Positions 35,847-43,692 of a stretch of 64,000 bases of DNA are shown here, in pieces. The stretch spans positions 62,001-126,000 of the forward strand of contig NZ_QRZF01000002.1 in NCBI RefSeq assembly GCF_003464595.1. The letters run 5' to 3'. This stretch comes from Bacteroides intestinalis. Its GTDB lineage: Bacteria; Bacteroidota; Bacteroidia; Bacteroidales; Bacteroidaceae. A program made the translations under genes and the position numbers. Each line of letters begins with the position of its first letter. Position 1 is the first letter of the stretch. The notes beneath the pieces are model-generated. The model was not told the DNA's origin. It saw only the letters and a list, made by a program, of their open reading frames with translations, and searched no databases.

Positions 35847-35854
35847 TACTTTTG
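35847..35854 (+). promoter_or_regulatory. -7 box (TACTTTTG) of ftsK
   Basis: TACTTTTG fits TAnnTTTG and lies 33 bases before the ATG at 35888, which has AAGGAAT as its ribosome-binding site. The -33 element is not clear. Confidence 0.5.
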
Positions 35855-35887
35855 CACCAATCTATCATTTACTAAGGAATTATATTC

Positions 35888-38389
35888 ATGGCTAAGAAAA
35901 ATTCAATTAAAGATACGGAACAAACTCTTTCCTTGTTTGGTAAAATAAGGGCAATCTTTAAAAACGAAACCATTCACTTTGTTATTGGCTTGATACTGGT
36001 CATCTTTTCAGTATATTTGCTATTAGCTTTTTCTTCGTTCTTCTTTACGGGAGCGGCGGATCAAAGTATTATTGACTCGGGCAGTGCGCAGGAACTGGCT
36101 TCTACCAATAATGGAGTGAAAAACTATGCCGGTTCGCGCGGTGCACAGTTAGCAAGCTATCTTATTAACGACTGCTTCGGTATCTCGTCTTTCTTCATTC
36201 TTGTGTTCCTTGCAGTGGCGGGACTGAAGTTGATGCGTGTGCGTGTGGTTCGGCTTTGGAAGTGGTTTATCGGATGCTCGCTATTGCTCGTCTGGTTTTC
36301 TGTCTTCTTTGGATTCGCTTTTGTGGAGCAATACAAAGATTCTTTCTTATATCTGGGCGGTATGCATGGATACAATGTCAGCAATTGGCTGGTGTCGCAA
36401 GTGGGCGTGCCGGGCGTTTGGATGATTCTGTTGGTGACTGCTATCTGTTTCCTTATCTATATCAGTGCACGTACCGTGATCTGGTTACGGAGGCTGTTTA
36501 GCCTCAGTTTCTTGAAGCGCAAACAGAAAGAAGAAGAAGAGAAAGGCGAAACACCGGAAGAGTTTACAGATTCCTGGACGGCGAAAGGAAAGAAGAAACC
36601 TGCTCCTGTTCCTGATGTGGCGGAGTCTGATACGAAAGAAGAAGAAACTCCCATTGAGGTTTCTGAGCCGGTAATAGAACCGGAAAATGAAATAACACTG
36701 GATTTAGGTGGTATTACAGAACCCCAACCTGTCAAGGCAACAGGGGAAGAAGTTTCTATGATTATTGAAACTCCAGTCTCCGATCCTGCTCCTTCTCTTC
36801 ATGAGAAACCTGCAGCGGTAGAACCTACTTTTGAAATAGAAGCTGCAGAGGATGATGACGAATATAAAGGTCCGGAAAAGGAACCTTATAATCCTCGTCT
36901 TGATCTGGAAAATTATCGCTATCCTACTGTCGATTTGATGAAGCATTACGATAATGCCGAGCCGACTATCGACATGGCGGAACAGAATGCCAATAAAGAC
37001 AAGATTATAAATACGTTGCGCAGTTTTGGTATTGAAATCAGTACGATCAAGGCAACGGTGGGGCCTACGGTGACGCTGTATGAAATCACTCCCGAACAAG
37101 GCGTGCGTATCTCTAAAATTCGTGGTCTGGAAGATGATATCGCCCTTAGCCTTTCGGCATTGGGTATTCGTATCATTGCACCGATTCCGGGAAAAGGAAC
37201 AATTGGTATTGAAGTGCCGAACTCTAATCCGAAAATCGTTTCCGGACAGAGTATCATCGGTAGTAAAAAGTTCCAGGAGTCTACTTATGACTTGCCGGTT
37301 GCCTTGGGTAAGACGATTACCAATGAAGTGTTCATGGTAGACCTCTGTAAGATGCCGCATATGCTGGTGGCCGGTGCCACAGGTCAAGGTAAGTCTGTCG
37401 GCCTGAATGCCATTATTACTTCTTTGCTTTATAAAAAGCATCCGGCTGAACTGAAGTTTGTGTTGGTAGACCCGAAGAAGGTAGAATTCAGTATCTATTC
37501 GGTGATTGAACATCATTTCCTTGCCAAGCTGCCCGATGGAGAAGATGCTATTATTACAGACGTAACCAAGGTAGTGCAAACGTTGAATTCTATCTGTATA
37601 GAGATGGATACCCGTTACGACTTATTGAAAGCTGCACATGTGCGTAATATTAAGGAATATAATGAGAAGTTTATCAATCGCCAGTTGAATCCGGAAAAGG
37701 GGCATAAATTCATGCCTTATATAGTAGTGGTGATCGATGAGTTCGGTGACTTGATAATGACGGCAGGTAAAGAGGTTGAATTGCCTATTGCCCGTATAGC
37801 CCAGTTGGCGCGTGCGGTGGGTATTCATATGATTATTGCTACGCAGCGTCCGACAACGAATATCATTACCGGTACGATCAAGGCGAACTTCCCGGCGCGT
37901 GTTGCGTTCCGTGTATCTGCCATGATAGACTCTCGTACTATTCTCGACCGTCCGGGAGCTAACCAGCTGATCGGACGCGGTGATATGTTGTTCCTGCAGG
38001 GAGCTGATCCCGTGCGTGTGCAATGTGCCTTTATCGATACACCGGAAGTGGCGGAAATCACGAAGTTCATTGCCAAGCAACAAGGATATCCTACTGCATT
38101 CTACTTGCCCGAATATGTCAGTGAAGATGGCGGAGGTGATCTGGGAGATGTGGATATGGGACGTCTGGATCCGTTGTTCGAAGATGCTGCCCGTCTGATT
38201 GTTATTCATCAGCAAGGTTCTACTTCATTGATCCAACGTAAGTTTGCCATCGGTTATAATCGTGCAGGACGCTTGATGGATCAATTGGAAAAAGCCGGAA
38301 TTGTGGGACCTGCGCAAGGCAGTAAAGCGCGTGAAGTGCTTTGTGTCGATGAAAATGACCTGCAAATGCGTTTGAACAATTTACTGTAA
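35888..38389 (+). CDS. ftsK: DNA translocase FtsK
   Basis: 833 residues. The N-terminus has four membrane helices (first at about 25-47, last at about 165-190). An acidic, Pro-rich linker (about 200-330) follows. The motor has an alpha domain, then Walker A GATGQGKSV (496-504), Walker B VVVIDEFGDL (about 612-621) and ATQRPTTNIITG. The C-terminal gamma domain (last 70 residues, with SLIQRKFAIGYNRAGRLMDQLE) reads the polar DNA sequences. FtsK pumps chromosome DNA through the division septum and activates XerCD at dif. It is followed at 14 bp by the LolA-like gene. Confidence 0.97.
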   Translation: MAKKNSIKDTEQTLSLFGKIRAIFKNETIHFVIGLILVIFSVYLLLAFSSFFFTGAADQSIIDSGSAQELASTNNGVKNYAGSRGAQLASYLINDCFGISSFFILVFLAVAGLKLMRVRVVRLWKWFIGCSLLLVWFSVFFGFAFVEQYKDSFLYLGGMHGYNVSNWLVSQVGVPGVWMILLVTAICFLIYISARTVIWLRRLFSLSFLKRKQKEEEEKGETPEEFTDSWTAKGKKKPAPVPDVAESDTKEEETPIEVSEPVIEPENEITLDLGGITEPQPVKATGEEVSMIIETPVSDPAPSLHEKPAAVEPTFEIEAAEDDDEYKGPEKEPYNPRLDLENYRYPTVDLMKHYDNAEPTIDMAEQNANKDKIINTLRSFGIEISTIKATVGPTVTLYEITPEQGVRISKIRGLEDDIALSLSALGIRIIAPIPGKGTIGIEVPNSNPKIVSGQSIIGSKKFQESTYDLPVALGKTITNEVFMVDLCKMPHMLVAGATGQGKSVGLNAIITSLLYKKHPAELKFVLVDPKKVEFSIYSVIEHHFLAKLPDGEDAIITDVTKVVQTLNSICIEMDTRYDLLKAAHVRNIKEYNEKFINRQLNPEKGHKFMPYIVVVIDEFGDLIMTAGKEVELPIARIAQLARAVGIHMIIATQRPTTNIITGTIKANFPARVAFRVSAMIDSRTILDRPGANQLIGRGDMLFLQGADPVRVQCAFIDTPEVAEITKFIAKQQGYPTAFYLPEYVSEDGGGDLGDVDMGRLDPLFEDAARLIVIHQQGSTSLIQRKFAIGYNRAGRLMDQLEKAGIVGPAQGSKAREVLCVDENDLQMRLNNLL

Positions 38390-38403
38390 ATCGTGTTAAA
38401 CTA

Positions 38404-39048
38404 ATGATGAAGAATGTTCTTTTAATCTGTATCTGCCTGTTCGGTCTGGCATTGCCGCTTTCGGCACAGAAAGTGGATGCCAAAGATATATTGGACCGTA
38501 CAGCTACTGCCTTCCGTCAGGCGGGAGGTATTCAGGCTGATTTTACGGTTCAGACGTATGCTAAAAGTACCTTGCAAGGAAGTTCTGCAGGAACTATCCG
38601 TTTGAAAGGAGAAAAATTCCTGTTGGATGCCGATGGCGTGAAGACTTGGTTTGACGGTCGTACGCAATGGAGTTATCTTACTAACAGTGACGAAGTGAAT
38701 ATCTCCGAACCTACTCCCGAAGAGTTGCAAAGCATTAACCCTTATGCCTTATTGTCTATTTATAAACAAGGATATCATATGAAGTTGGGTAAAGCTGATG
38801 CTTATGGGGGTAAACCTGCTTATGAAGTGATACTGACAGCTTCTAACAGAAAACAGGATTTGCAGTGTGTTATTATCTATGTAACAAAAGATACTCTTCA
38901 ACCTCTGTGTATCAGTATGACTCAGAAGGGTGGGAATAGCGTAGCTATCCGCATTACATCTTATAAAACAGGAGAATCTTACAACGATAATCTTTTCACT
39001 TTCGACAAGAAGGCGTATCCGACTGCCGAAGTGATTGATTTAAGATAA
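38404..39048 (+). CDS. LolA-like outer-membrane lipoprotein carrier
   Basis: 214 residues. Sec signal ending LPLSAQ. The mature part has the LolA fold pattern: an initial helix (AKDILDRTATAFRQAGGIQADF), then antiparallel strands with GTIRLKGEKFLLDADGVKTWFDG. LolA-type proteins carry lipoproteins across the periplasm; here the assignment rests on fold pattern and on the common ftsK-lolA order in Bacteroidetes. It is probably cotranscribed with ftsK. The start could be either of two adjacent ATG codons (38404, 38407). Confidence 0.82.
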   Translation: MMKNVLLICICLFGLALPLSAQKVDAKDILDRTATAFRQAGGIQADFTVQTYAKSTLQGSSAGTIRLKGEKFLLDADGVKTWFDGRTQWSYLTNSDEVNISEPTPEELQSINPYALLSIYKQGYHMKLGKADAYGGKPAYEVILTASNRKQDLQCVIIYVTKDTLQPLCISMTQKGGNSVAIRITSYKTGESYNDNLFTFDKKAYPTAEVIDLR

Positions 39049-39059
39049 AGGTATATACC

Positions 39060-39098
39060 TTACCATTTACAATCTGAAGATTGTGCTACGGATGGTAA
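39060..39098 (+). repeat. Nested hairpins after the LolA-like gene
   Basis: Outer arms TTACCAT (39060-39066) and ATGGTAA (39092-39098) enclose the inner stem ACAATCT/AGATTGT (39069-39084). A T6 run follows at 39107-39112, so it may be a weak terminator. The AAATTGTAAAT units behind it (39117-39146) are simple A+T repeats. Confidence 0.45.
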
Positions 39099-39148
39099 AC
39101 AAAGAGTTTTTTCAATCGTAAATTGTAAATTGTTAAATTGTAAATAGA

Positions 39149-40099
39149 ATGATGGAAACAGAAAAAGTAAAATGTCTGATTATAGGTTCTGGTCCAGCCG
39201 GTTATACTGCAGCTATTTATGCAGGGCGTGCCAACCTTTCTCCGGTGCTTTATGAAGGATTGCAGCCGGGTGGTCAGTTGACAACTACTACAGATGTGGA
39301 GAACTTTCCCGGTTACCCGGAAGGTGTCAGTGGCCAACAATTGATGGATGACTTGCGCAAGCAGGCAGAACGTTTCGGTGCAGACCTGCGTTTCGGTATT
39401 GCAACAGCTTCCGACCTGAGTGCAGCTCCATATAAAGTGACGATTGATGAAGAAAAAGTGATTGAAACAGATACGTTGATTATCGCTACAGGTGCTACCG
39501 CTAAATATCTGGGACTGGATGATGAAAAGAAATATGCTGGTATGGGTGTCAGCGCTTGTGCTACTTGTGACGGCTTCTTCTACCGCAAAAAGGTAGTGGC
39601 AGTAGTGGGTGGTGGTGATACGGCTTGTGAAGAGGCTGTATACCTTGCCGGACTGGCTAAAAAAGTTTATCTGATTGTGAGAAAACCTTTCTTACGTGCT
39701 TCTAAGATCATGCAGGAGCGTGTGATGAAGCATGAGAATATCGATGTACTGTTTGAACATAATGCCGTAGGTTTATTTGGAGAGAACGGTGTAGAAGGTG
39801 TTCATCTGGTGAAGCGTATGGGTGAACCGGATGAAGAACGTTATGATCTGGCTATCGATGGATTCTTCCTGGCTATCGGTCATCAGCCGAACTCGGATAT
39901 CTTCAAGGCGTATCTGGATACGGATGAAACAGGTTATATCATTACAGAAGGCGACAGTCCTCGTACGAAAGTGCCGGGTGTGTTTGCGGCCGGTGATATT
40001 GCTGATCCGCATTATCGTCAGGCTATTACGGCGGCAGGTAGCGGTTGTAAGGCGGCACTCGAGGCTGAGAGATATCTTTCATCCAAGTGTCTTCTCTAA
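39149..40099 (+). CDS. trxB: Thioredoxin reductase
   Basis: 316 residues, normal length. FAD-binding motif GSGPAGYTAA (13-22), redox-active disulfide CATCDG (Cys137 and Cys140), NADPH-binding VVGGGDTACEEA, and the C-terminal FAD motif FAAGDIADPHYRQA. It reduces thioredoxin with NADPH in the cytoplasm. The first ATG pair (39149 and 39152) leaves the start uncertain by one codon. A terminator shared with the convergent GH20 gene lies beyond it. Confidence 0.97.
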   Translation: MMETEKVKCLIIGSGPAGYTAAIYAGRANLSPVLYEGLQPGGQLTTTTDVENFPGYPEGVSGQQLMDDLRKQAERFGADLRFGIATASDLSAAPYKVTIDEEKVIETDTLIIATGATAKYLGLDDEKKYAGMGVSACATCDGFFYRKKVVAVVGGGDTACEEAVYLAGLAKKVYLIVRKPFLRASKIMQERVMKHENIDVLFEHNAVGLFGENGVEGVHLVKRMGEPDEERYDLAIDGFFLAIGHQPNSDIFKAYLDTDETGYIITEGDSPRTKVPGVFAAGDIADPHYRQAITAAGSGCKAALEAERYLSSKCLL

Positions 40100-40151
40100 A
40101 TTTGTATTGTGCAAGAGAAGCTTCTCAGGTGAGTAGCAGAATAGTATAAAA

Positions 40152-40195
40152 AGAAAGCTCCGGATTGTGAATGACAATTCGGAGCTTTCTTTTTA
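40152..40195. terminator. Bidirectional intrinsic terminator (trxB / GH20)
   Basis: AGAAAGCTCCG (40152-40162) pairs with CGGAGCTTTCT (40180-40190), extended inside by ATTGT/ACAAT. T-runs follow on the plus strand and A-runs precede it, so it works for both convergent genes. Confidence 0.88.
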
Positions 40196-42640
40196 TTAAT
40201 ATACTTCTATCTCATCTACATATAAGTCTGAAGGAATAATATCTTCCGGTGAATCTTTCCGGCAGTCGATGCCATTACGCAGTGTTCCACCACTCTTCAA
40301 TGTCACTTTGATGTAACGTGCTTCGGTAGGCGTACATTCCAGCGTGTCGGTGAACATTTTTCTGCCATGCTCCGGATATTCGCGAGTGTAGGATGCCTGA
40401 GCTATTTCCTTGAATTCCTTACCGTCAGTTGATACCTCTACGCGGGCTGCACTTGCAGGCAGAACACGGAAAGCAGGATTATAAAGTGTACCGAAAACGA
40501 CCTTACTGATAGTGACCGGTTTCTCCATATCTACAGAGAATACGAGTTCATTGTTGTTTTTCTCGTTCAGCTTAAAAGCCACCCACGGTGTGAAAGAAGC
40601 GATATTACCTCGTTTCCCATTGGTCAATCCCAGTGTAGTGGTATCTGTGCCCAATACATCGTTTTCTCCGAAGATATCGCCACTCATCCAACCCCAATGA
40701 GGAGTGGTAGTGTATCGTTTTCCGCTTATCAGGTTTGCATACAGTTTTTTACCGTTTACTTTCCCCAGCATCTTACCATCTTTGAAGGCAGCTGCCTGTA
40801 AGTCTATATTGCCTTCCCAAATAAAAGGTTGTGTGTAAAGTTCGGATTTGGCAGTCGGCACACTTCCGTCCGTTGTGTATCTGATTTCGGCATCCGGATA
40901 GAATGTTTCCAGCACGGCTTTCAATGTGCCGTCGTATACATGGGTGTTGATGTTTACATCAAAGAAATTACGGCAAGCTTTCACATTGATAACGTCCATA
41001 CGTTCGAAATCTTCTACCATGCGGTTCCGGAAACTGTTCCAGTCTTTTCTGCTGTTCTGCGTCCAGCCCGTTTCTGCCAAGGCTACGGCACGGGGGAATG
41101 CTTGGTAGTCACGGCGTTCGTCATTCTGCATATATTCGTTCCAGATATTACCTTGTACACCGATAATATGTTTCTTTATTAATTCTTCCGCATCATCGGG
41201 GACGGGATTATAACTATATGTTTTCTTGAGTGTGTTATATCCGCCGATAGTAGTCGGTGCAGTTTCCGGTTCCTCCTGGTACTGGTCCAGATAAGCGTAC
41301 GGGCTTGGAGTCATAATTGCATCGTGTCCGGCTTTGGCAGCAGTGATGCCGCCTTCTACACCGCGCCAGGACATGACTGTTGCATTGGGAGCCAGTCCGC
41401 CTTCCAGAATTTCATCCCAACCTATAATGTTCCGTCCTTTACTGTTGAGGTATTTCTCTATACGGGTGATGAAGTAACTTTGCAGCTTTTCTTCTTTCGT
41501 ATGCTTCTTACCGTCAATGGCATTCGGAGTGGTGTCGTCTTTCAAACCTAACTCTTTGATTAATCCTTGGCAATGTGTGCATTTCATCCAGGCATCCTTG
41601 GGACATTCGTCACCGCCGATATGAATATATGAACTGGGGAACAATTCAATAACTTCATCCAATACACCTTCCAGGAATTGGAATGTTTCTTCTTTGGGAC
41701 AGAAGACTTCTTCGAACACACCCCATGTGCCGGTTACTTCGTATGTCGTATCCGGTCTGCAAGACAGTTCAGGGTAGGAGGCAAGTGCTGCAATGGCATG
41801 TCCCGGCATTTCTATTTCGGGAATGACAGTGATATACTTACTTGCTGCATAGGCTACTATATCTTTAATTTCCTCTTGGGTATAGTATCCGCCATGTTCT
41901 TTTCCATCGAAGATTTGCGGCCAGTTTACATAGTAGTAGTCTATCAGTGTCTCTTTCCGTTTTGAACCTACTTCCTGTAGTTTCGGGTATTTCTTGATTT
42001 CTATTCGCCAGCCCTGGTCATCTGTCAGGTGGAAGTGGAAAGTATTCATCTTATGCATGGCAAGCATATCGATGAATTTATAAATATAGTCGGTAGTGGA
42101 GAAGTGACGGCAAACATCCAGCATCAAACCACGGTAAGGAAAACGGGGGGCATCTTCTATTTCGACAGCGGGCAGAGACCAGTTAGCACGTTTCACTGTT
42201 GTTTTTCCATAAACAGCAGGCGGCAACAGTTGGTACATAGTCTGTACTCCATAAAAGAAACCGTTGGGATGGGATGCTGAAAGGGTGATTTCATTTGGAG
42301 TGATAGAAAGCTTATATCCTTCTTTAGGCATTCCATTTTCCGTAACGAAACGTATATCAGGTTGTTCCGGATTTTCTTGCGGATTATTTTGCAAAGAGAT
42401 ACCGGAGGTCAGCTGGATACGGGCGATCAGGCTGTCTGCAATGGCTTGTACTTCCGGAGTGCAACCGGCAGTGGTGACAGATACTTTATTACTCAGTTGA
42501 AAACGTCCCTCTTGAGGAGTCATTTGATTGGGCATCGGAACGATGTTATACTCATTCACTACCTCTTTTTGATTTTGCTGACAGCCGGAGGAGGCACACA
42601 GCAGGCTTGCTAATAGCAAAGCACTTAATCCTTTTTTCAT
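40196..42640 (-). CDS. GH20 beta-N-acetylhexosaminidase (lipoprotein)
   Basis: 814 residues from the ATG at 42640, which opens a lipoprotein signal (MKKGLSALLLASLLCASSGC). The open frame extends upstream but with a poorer start. After a GH20b-type domain comes the TIM-barrel: HFHLTDDQGWRIEIKKYP and HIGGDECPKDAW with the catalytic Asp344-Glu345 pair. C-terminal parts include a chitobiase-type segment (about 610-660, AEIRYTTDGSVPT) and a discoidin-like F5/8-type domain (about 680-814). It removes terminal GlcNAc or GalNAc from host or microbial glycans; substrate-assisted mechanism is family knowledge. It stands alone, not in a PUL. Confidence 0.93.
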   Translation of the reverse strand: MKKGLSALLLASLLCASSGCQQNQKEVVNEYNIVPMPNQMTPQEGRFQLSNKVSVTTAGCTPEVQAIADSLIARIQLTSGISLQNNPQENPEQPDIRFVTENGMPKEGYKLSITPNEITLSASHPNGFFYGVQTMYQLLPPAVYGKTTVKRANWSLPAVEIEDAPRFPYRGLMLDVCRHFSTTDYIYKFIDMLAMHKMNTFHFHLTDDQGWRIEIKKYPKLQEVGSKRKETLIDYYYVNWPQIFDGKEHGGYYTQEEIKDIVAYAASKYITVIPEIEMPGHAIAALASYPELSCRPDTTYEVTGTWGVFEEVFCPKEETFQFLEGVLDEVIELFPSSYIHIGGDECPKDAWMKCTHCQGLIKELGLKDDTTPNAIDGKKHTKEEKLQSYFITRIEKYLNSKGRNIIGWDEILEGGLAPNATVMSWRGVEGGITAAKAGHDAIMTPSPYAYLDQYQEEPETAPTTIGGYNTLKKTYSYNPVPDDAEELIKKHIIGVQGNIWNEYMQNDERRDYQAFPRAVALAETGWTQNSRKDWNSFRNRMVEDFERMDVINVKACRNFFDVNINTHVYDGTLKAVLETFYPDAEIRYTTDGSVPTAKSELYTQPFIWEGNIDLQAAAFKDGKMLGKVNGKKLYANLISGKRYTTTPHWGWMSGDIFGENDVLGTDTTTLGLTNGKRGNIASFTPWVAFKLNEKNNNELVFSVDMEKPVTISKVVFGTLYNPAFRVLPASAARVEVSTDGKEFKEIAQASYTREYPEHGRKMFTDTLECTPTEARYIKVTLKSGGTLRNGIDCRKDSPEDIIPSDLYVDEIEVY

Positions 42641-42730
42641 GGCATTTATGTGTGTTAAGTTTATAAATAGGGCAAAACAGAAGAGAGGAAAAACAATAAT
42701 TGCCTTTAGGGGGAAGACAATCACTATCCT

Positions 42731-43432
42731 TTATCCTATTTTACTTATTTTCTTCAGTTTTTCCTCATCGATGACCTTTATTTTCCGTCCGTCAATCGTG
42801 ATCAGACGTTCGGTAGCGAATTGTGATAAGGTACGGATAGCGTTGGAGGTTGTCATATTAGACAGGTTTGCCAGATCTTCGCGTGACAGATAAATACTGA
42901 GGGTAGAACCGTCTTCTTCCAGTCCATAACTTTCTTTGAGGAAAAGAAGCGATTCAGCCAGTCTTCCACGAATATGTTTCTGTGTCAGGTTGACAGTACG
43001 TTCGTCGGCAATACCCAGGTCGATGGACAATTGCTTGATGAAGAACATGGCAAGATCATTGTTTTGTGTAACCAATGTTGTAATAGCGCTCATTGGTATC
43101 AGGCAAATAAGAGAGGGTTCGAAAGCAGCAGCAGCAGTAACATAGTCTTCTTTGGCAAAATAGGCGCGATAACCGAAATATTCTACAGGCTTAATCATGC
43201 GGATAATCTGGCTTCTGCCGCCAACACCATCCTTGTAAATCTTGACCTTTCCGTTCAAGAGGCACATAAGGTATTTCGGGGTCTCACCTTCGCAGTGAAT
43301 GACCTCATTTTTCTTATAATTCTGGAGCGTAAAATGGTTCGCGAGAAATTCCCGCTGCTCTTCATTCAGGGGCTCCCACATATCGGCTATCAGCTCCGGA
43401 ACATTCACGTCTGACAAATTCATTTTTACCAT
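42731..43432 (-). CDS. Crp/Fnr family transcription regulator
   Basis: 233 residues. An N-terminal cyclic-nucleotide-binding-like beta-barrel (about 30-140, with NEVIHCEGETPKYLMCLLNGKVKIY) is followed by a dimer helix and a winged helix-turn-helix (about 170-225, LSREDLANLSNMTTSNAIRTL). No FNR-type N-terminal Cys cluster is present, so it is not an obvious iron-sulfur sensor. The ligand is unknown. Its -7 box TACATTTG is at 43468-43461. It is separated from glnN by a palindromic element. Confidence 0.9.
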   Translation of the reverse strand: MVKMNLSDVNVPELIADMWEPLNEEQREFLANHFTLQNYKKNEVIHCEGETPKYLMCLLNGKVKIYKDGVGGRSQIIRMIKPVEYFGYRAYFAKEDYVTAAAAFEPSLICLIPMSAITTLVTQNNDLAMFFIKQLSIDLGIADERTVNLTQKHIRGRLAESLLFLKESYGLEEDGSTLSIYLSREDLANLSNMTTSNAIRTLSQFATERLITIDGRKIKVIDEEKLKKISKIG

Positions 43433-43460
43433 AACTGCTGCAAAACTGTGTTATACAGCA

Positions 43461-43468
43461 CAAATGTA
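43461..43468 (-). promoter_or_regulatory. -7 box (TACATTTG) of the Crp/Fnr gene
   Basis: The minus strand reads TACATTTG. A TTTG lies at 43495-43492, 23 bp upstream, slightly long. The leader would be about 20 bases. Confidence 0.45.
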
Positions 43469-43540
43469 AAAAGAAAAAATTAAATATTGCACAAAAGACA
43501 CGAAAAGATGCAGTAATCGGGTAGGAATTTTCAAATATGG

Positions 43541-43672
43541 AATTAAGTGACAAGCTACGGGATACAAGCTACAAGTAGCTTTCGGGATGTGAGTGTAAGC
43601 TACTATATAATAGTTTTCAGGCTTATAGCACAGCAACTTGTGCACTGATAGCTCATAGCTCGTCACTTAATT
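43541..43672. repeat. 132-bp element with 17-bp terminal inverted repeats
   Basis: AATTAAGTGACAAGCTA (43541-43557) is complementary to TAGCTCGTCACTTAATT (43656-43672) at 16 of 17 positions. The interior holds more AAGCTAC/GTAGCT units. It has no ORF. The form is that of a MITE-like or REP-like element, located between the Crp/Fnr gene and glnN. Confidence 0.5.
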
Positions 43673-43691
43673 TAGCGCGTAGCGCTAAATT
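43669..43691 (-). terminator. Hairpin directly after glnN
   Basis: AATTTAGCGC and GCGCTAAATT form 10 perfect pairs around a 3-base loop, starting one base after the glnN stop. On the minus strand there is no long T-tract, so termination strength is uncertain. It overlaps the end of the inverted-repeat element. Confidence 0.55.
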
Positions 43692-43692
43692 A

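Noticed and set aside
36704-37579. 291-codon minus-strand ORF inside ftsK
   Set aside because: Antisense to a highly conserved motor domain; composition (many His, Arg, Phe) is typical of a reverse-frame shadow.
39117-39146. AAATTGTAAAT repeats considered as a CRISPR-like or regulatory array
   Set aside because: Units are only about 10 bp, A+T-only and without spacers; simple sequence.
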